Assembly: GCF_900016645.1 (NCBI RefSeq)
Contig: NZ_CDGJ01000096.1
Direction: 5' to 3' (one strand)
DNA: 64,000 nucleotides
DNA from: Acididesulfobacillus acetoxydans
GTDB lineage: Bacteria; Bacillota; Desulfitobacteriia; Desulfitobacteriales; Desulfitobacteriaceae
Shown: positions 62,790 through 64,000 of the stretch, in pieces
Layout: each line of letters begins with the position of its first letter
Numbering within the stretch: position 1 is the stretch's first letter
Position numbers and translations under genes: made by a program
The notes under the pieces: model-generated
What the model was told of the DNA's origin: nothing
Databases searched by the model: none
The model's input: the letters and a program-made list of their open reading frames with translations, nothing else

Positions 62790-62933
62790 ACCAGTCGGAT
62801 TGAGGTAAAACCTTGGAGGCAGGGGAAGTGGGTTTGCCCCGGACGGGGTGGGGAAAAACTTGGAGATTTTATCCGAAACCTGGCACCTTGGCCCCCTTGT
62901 CAGGGCTCAAAGAGTATCGGGAGGTGAGAAAGG

Positions 62934-63239
62934 ATGTGGACGATTTCGCCTGAAGCGCTGGTCTATCTCCGGAAGAACGGGTCCGCATGCTTAACAGTGG
63001 ACCAGCCGCTGATAGTGGACGGATGCTGCCTGCAAATATCGGAACCGCCTGCGGTGTATTTGGGGGAACCCAAACCCACGCCGGGCAAAAAGAGAACCCC
63101 GGGGTCGTACACTACCCTCGAGGTACACGGGATCAAGCTCCACGTCCCTTCCCATTTGAGCCGCCTGGATCTCGTTATTGATCTTACGCGCTTTTTCCGG
63201 AGAGAGAAGCTGGTGGTTGAGGGTTGGAACCTGGTCTAG
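62934..63239 (+). CDS. Small protein with adjacent-cysteine motif
   Basis: 101 residues. It contains a Cys-Cys pair in LIVDGCCLQISEPPAVYLGEP near residue 31. This recalls the small 'CC/Se motif' proteins of anaerobic Bacillota, in which the second Cys is selenocysteine in some members; here both are TGC codons. A basic Pro/Lys-rich stretch follows, then HGIKLHVPSHLSRLDLVIDL. GGGAGGTGAGAAAGG precedes the ATG. No enzyme family recognised. It is followed by a terminator shared with the convergent gene. Confidence 0.6.
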   Translation: MWTISPEALVYLRKNGSACLTVDQPLIVDGCCLQISEPPAVYLGEPKPTPGKKRTPGSYTTLEVHGIKLHVPSHLSRLDLVIDLTRFFRREKLVVEGWNLV

Positions 63240-63333
63240 ACTCTAGACTAGGGCTTCGGGAAGCCGGCGCGGAATGTCTGGAATGTGGCATGGTGCTTCC
63301 GGAAGCAGAAGTCCCACGCCCGGATAAAACTTG

Positions 63334-63371
63334 AGAGCCGCTCGGCCCGATGGGGCTGCAGCGGCTCTTTT
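63334..63371 (+). terminator. Bidirectional terminator candidate
   Basis: AGAGCCGCT (63334) and AGCGGCTCT (63360) form a perfect nine-base stem followed by TTTT on the + strand. On the minus strand the stem is followed by CAAGTTTT. It lies between convergent genes at 62934 and 63417. Confidence 0.75.
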
Positions 63372-63416
63372 GCAGGTGCTTCAGTGTGTGCTCGGTTTAA
63401 CTTTAGTTGAACGAGT

Positions 63417-64000
63417 TCACTTTCCGGGCGCGGAAAATTCTAAGACGACGACCTCTTGAGTTTGGGGCAGAGAAGCCCTGCTGATTTCCAGAGTTTTAGC
63501 CTTTTTCACTTGGGTAAAATGTTGAAGAAAATCATCGACCCCGGCGATGGGGAGAGTGACAGCCTCATCAGGCTTATAGTGCATAGGTAAAATGACTTTG
63601 GGATTAAGCTGCTGCACGGTCTCATAGGCTTGGCCGGCGTCAATGGTGTAGAACCCGCCTACCGGGACACAGACGATGTCCACCGTTCCTATGCCCTCGC
63701 GCTGTTCCGGTGTGAGCAGGTGACCGAGGTCGCCCAGGTGAACGACGCTGACTCCATCCAGGGTAAAGGAAAAAACTGTGTTCTGACCGCGTTTTGCCCC
63801 TCGTTCAGCGTCATGGAAAGTGGCTGTCCCTTTAAAGGTCAAGCCGGCCGCCGTTTGCCGACCGGGGCCTTCGATGACTTGGGGTTTGCCCGGAAGTACT
63901 TGAACGGCGTCATGATCAAAATGATGGTGACTGATTGTGACGACGTCCGTCTCCGCCTTGGGGGTGGGATAACCCACGCTTTGGTCAAAAGGGTCTGTCA
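63417..64000 (-). CDS. Metallo-beta-lactamase-fold hydrolase (UPF0173/UlaG-like), 5' partial
   Basis: The frame continues to the right-hand edge of the window (TDPFDQSVGYPTPKAETD...), so the N-terminus is missing; the in-frame GTG at 63977 is not the true start. The metal motif is SHHHFDHDAV, with HLGDLGH and LPMHYKP later, the pattern of YtkL/UPF0173-type metal-dependent hydrolases. The usual protein is about 210-230 residues, so only about 30 residues are off the window. Substrate unknown. Confidence 0.88.
   Translation of the reverse strand, partial: TDPFDQSVGYPTPKAETDVVTISHHHFDHDAVQVLPGKPQVIEGPGRQTAAGLTFKGTATFHDAERGAKRGQNTVFSFTLDGVSVVHLGDLGHLLTPEQREGIGTVDIVCVPVGGFYTIDAGQAYETVQQLNPKVILPMHYKPDEAVTLPIAGVDDFLQHFTQVKKAKTLEISRASLPQTQEVVVLEFSAPGK

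Overview
The window reads as chromosome of an anaerobic, probably spore-forming Bacillota of the Peptococcaceae/Desulfitobacterium-like group. Grounds are a SpoVB-type flippase, a clostridial lysine-fermentation set, corrinoid methyltransferases of the MtaA/UroD family, a very large acyl-CoA dehydratase activase, Gram-positive ribosome binding sites with frequent GTG/TTG starts, and sigma-A promoters. The species is not identified. Coding density is high and nearly all genes are on the + strand.

Layout. 1-9.1 kb: a corrinoid and sugar cluster with three UroD-like methyltransferase-type proteins (the first cut by the window edge), a complete RbsABC/AraF-type sugar ABC transporter, a corrinoid protein and a mutarotase-like protein. 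9.1-14.2 kb: Leloir genes galT, galK, galE and a ROK regulator. 14.2-20.4 kb: spoVB, isoaspartyl dipeptidase, an EF-G paralogue and two striking intergenic tandem repeats. 20.4-24.7 kb: a 1419-residue acyl-CoA dehydratase activase. 24.8-34.7 kb: a PucR regulator divergent from a lysine-fermentation operon (kdd, a putative kamB, a fused kamD-kamE, kal, kce), then a convergent MFS transporter. 35-37.4 kb: an accessory patch with a small membrane protein, an IS200/IS605 tnpA relic and a Doc toxin with its small partner. 37.4-46 kb: tRNA-Trp, a PHP phosphoesterase, a BON protein, an ImuB-like/DnaE2 mutasome pair behind a promoter with LexA-like boxes, and a membrane hydrolase. 46.5-64 kb: nitroreductase, a motor-less FtsK-like protein, a 3078-residue cyclic glucan synthase-like protein, a LytS/LytR system next to a CstA carrier, a small CC-motif protein and a partial metallo-hydrolase.

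How the genes may work together. The first 14 kb can be read as uptake of an arabinose/galactose-like sugar, corrinoid-dependent demethylation, and Leloir processing. That chain is inference, but the gene order is consistent with it. The lysine block covers 5,6-aminomutase, diaminohexanoate dehydrogenase, cleavage enzyme and ammonia lyase; lysine 2,3-aminomutase is not in the window. LytS/LytR/CstA resembles the pyruvate-sensing BtsSR-BtsT arrangement.

A recurring oddity is expansion of low-complexity sequence. It appears between genes as tandem repeats of 7, 8, 15, 30 and 33 bp, and inside enzymes as linkers or insertions in KamDE, ImuB, DnaE2, the FtsK-like protein, the glucan synthase and GalK.
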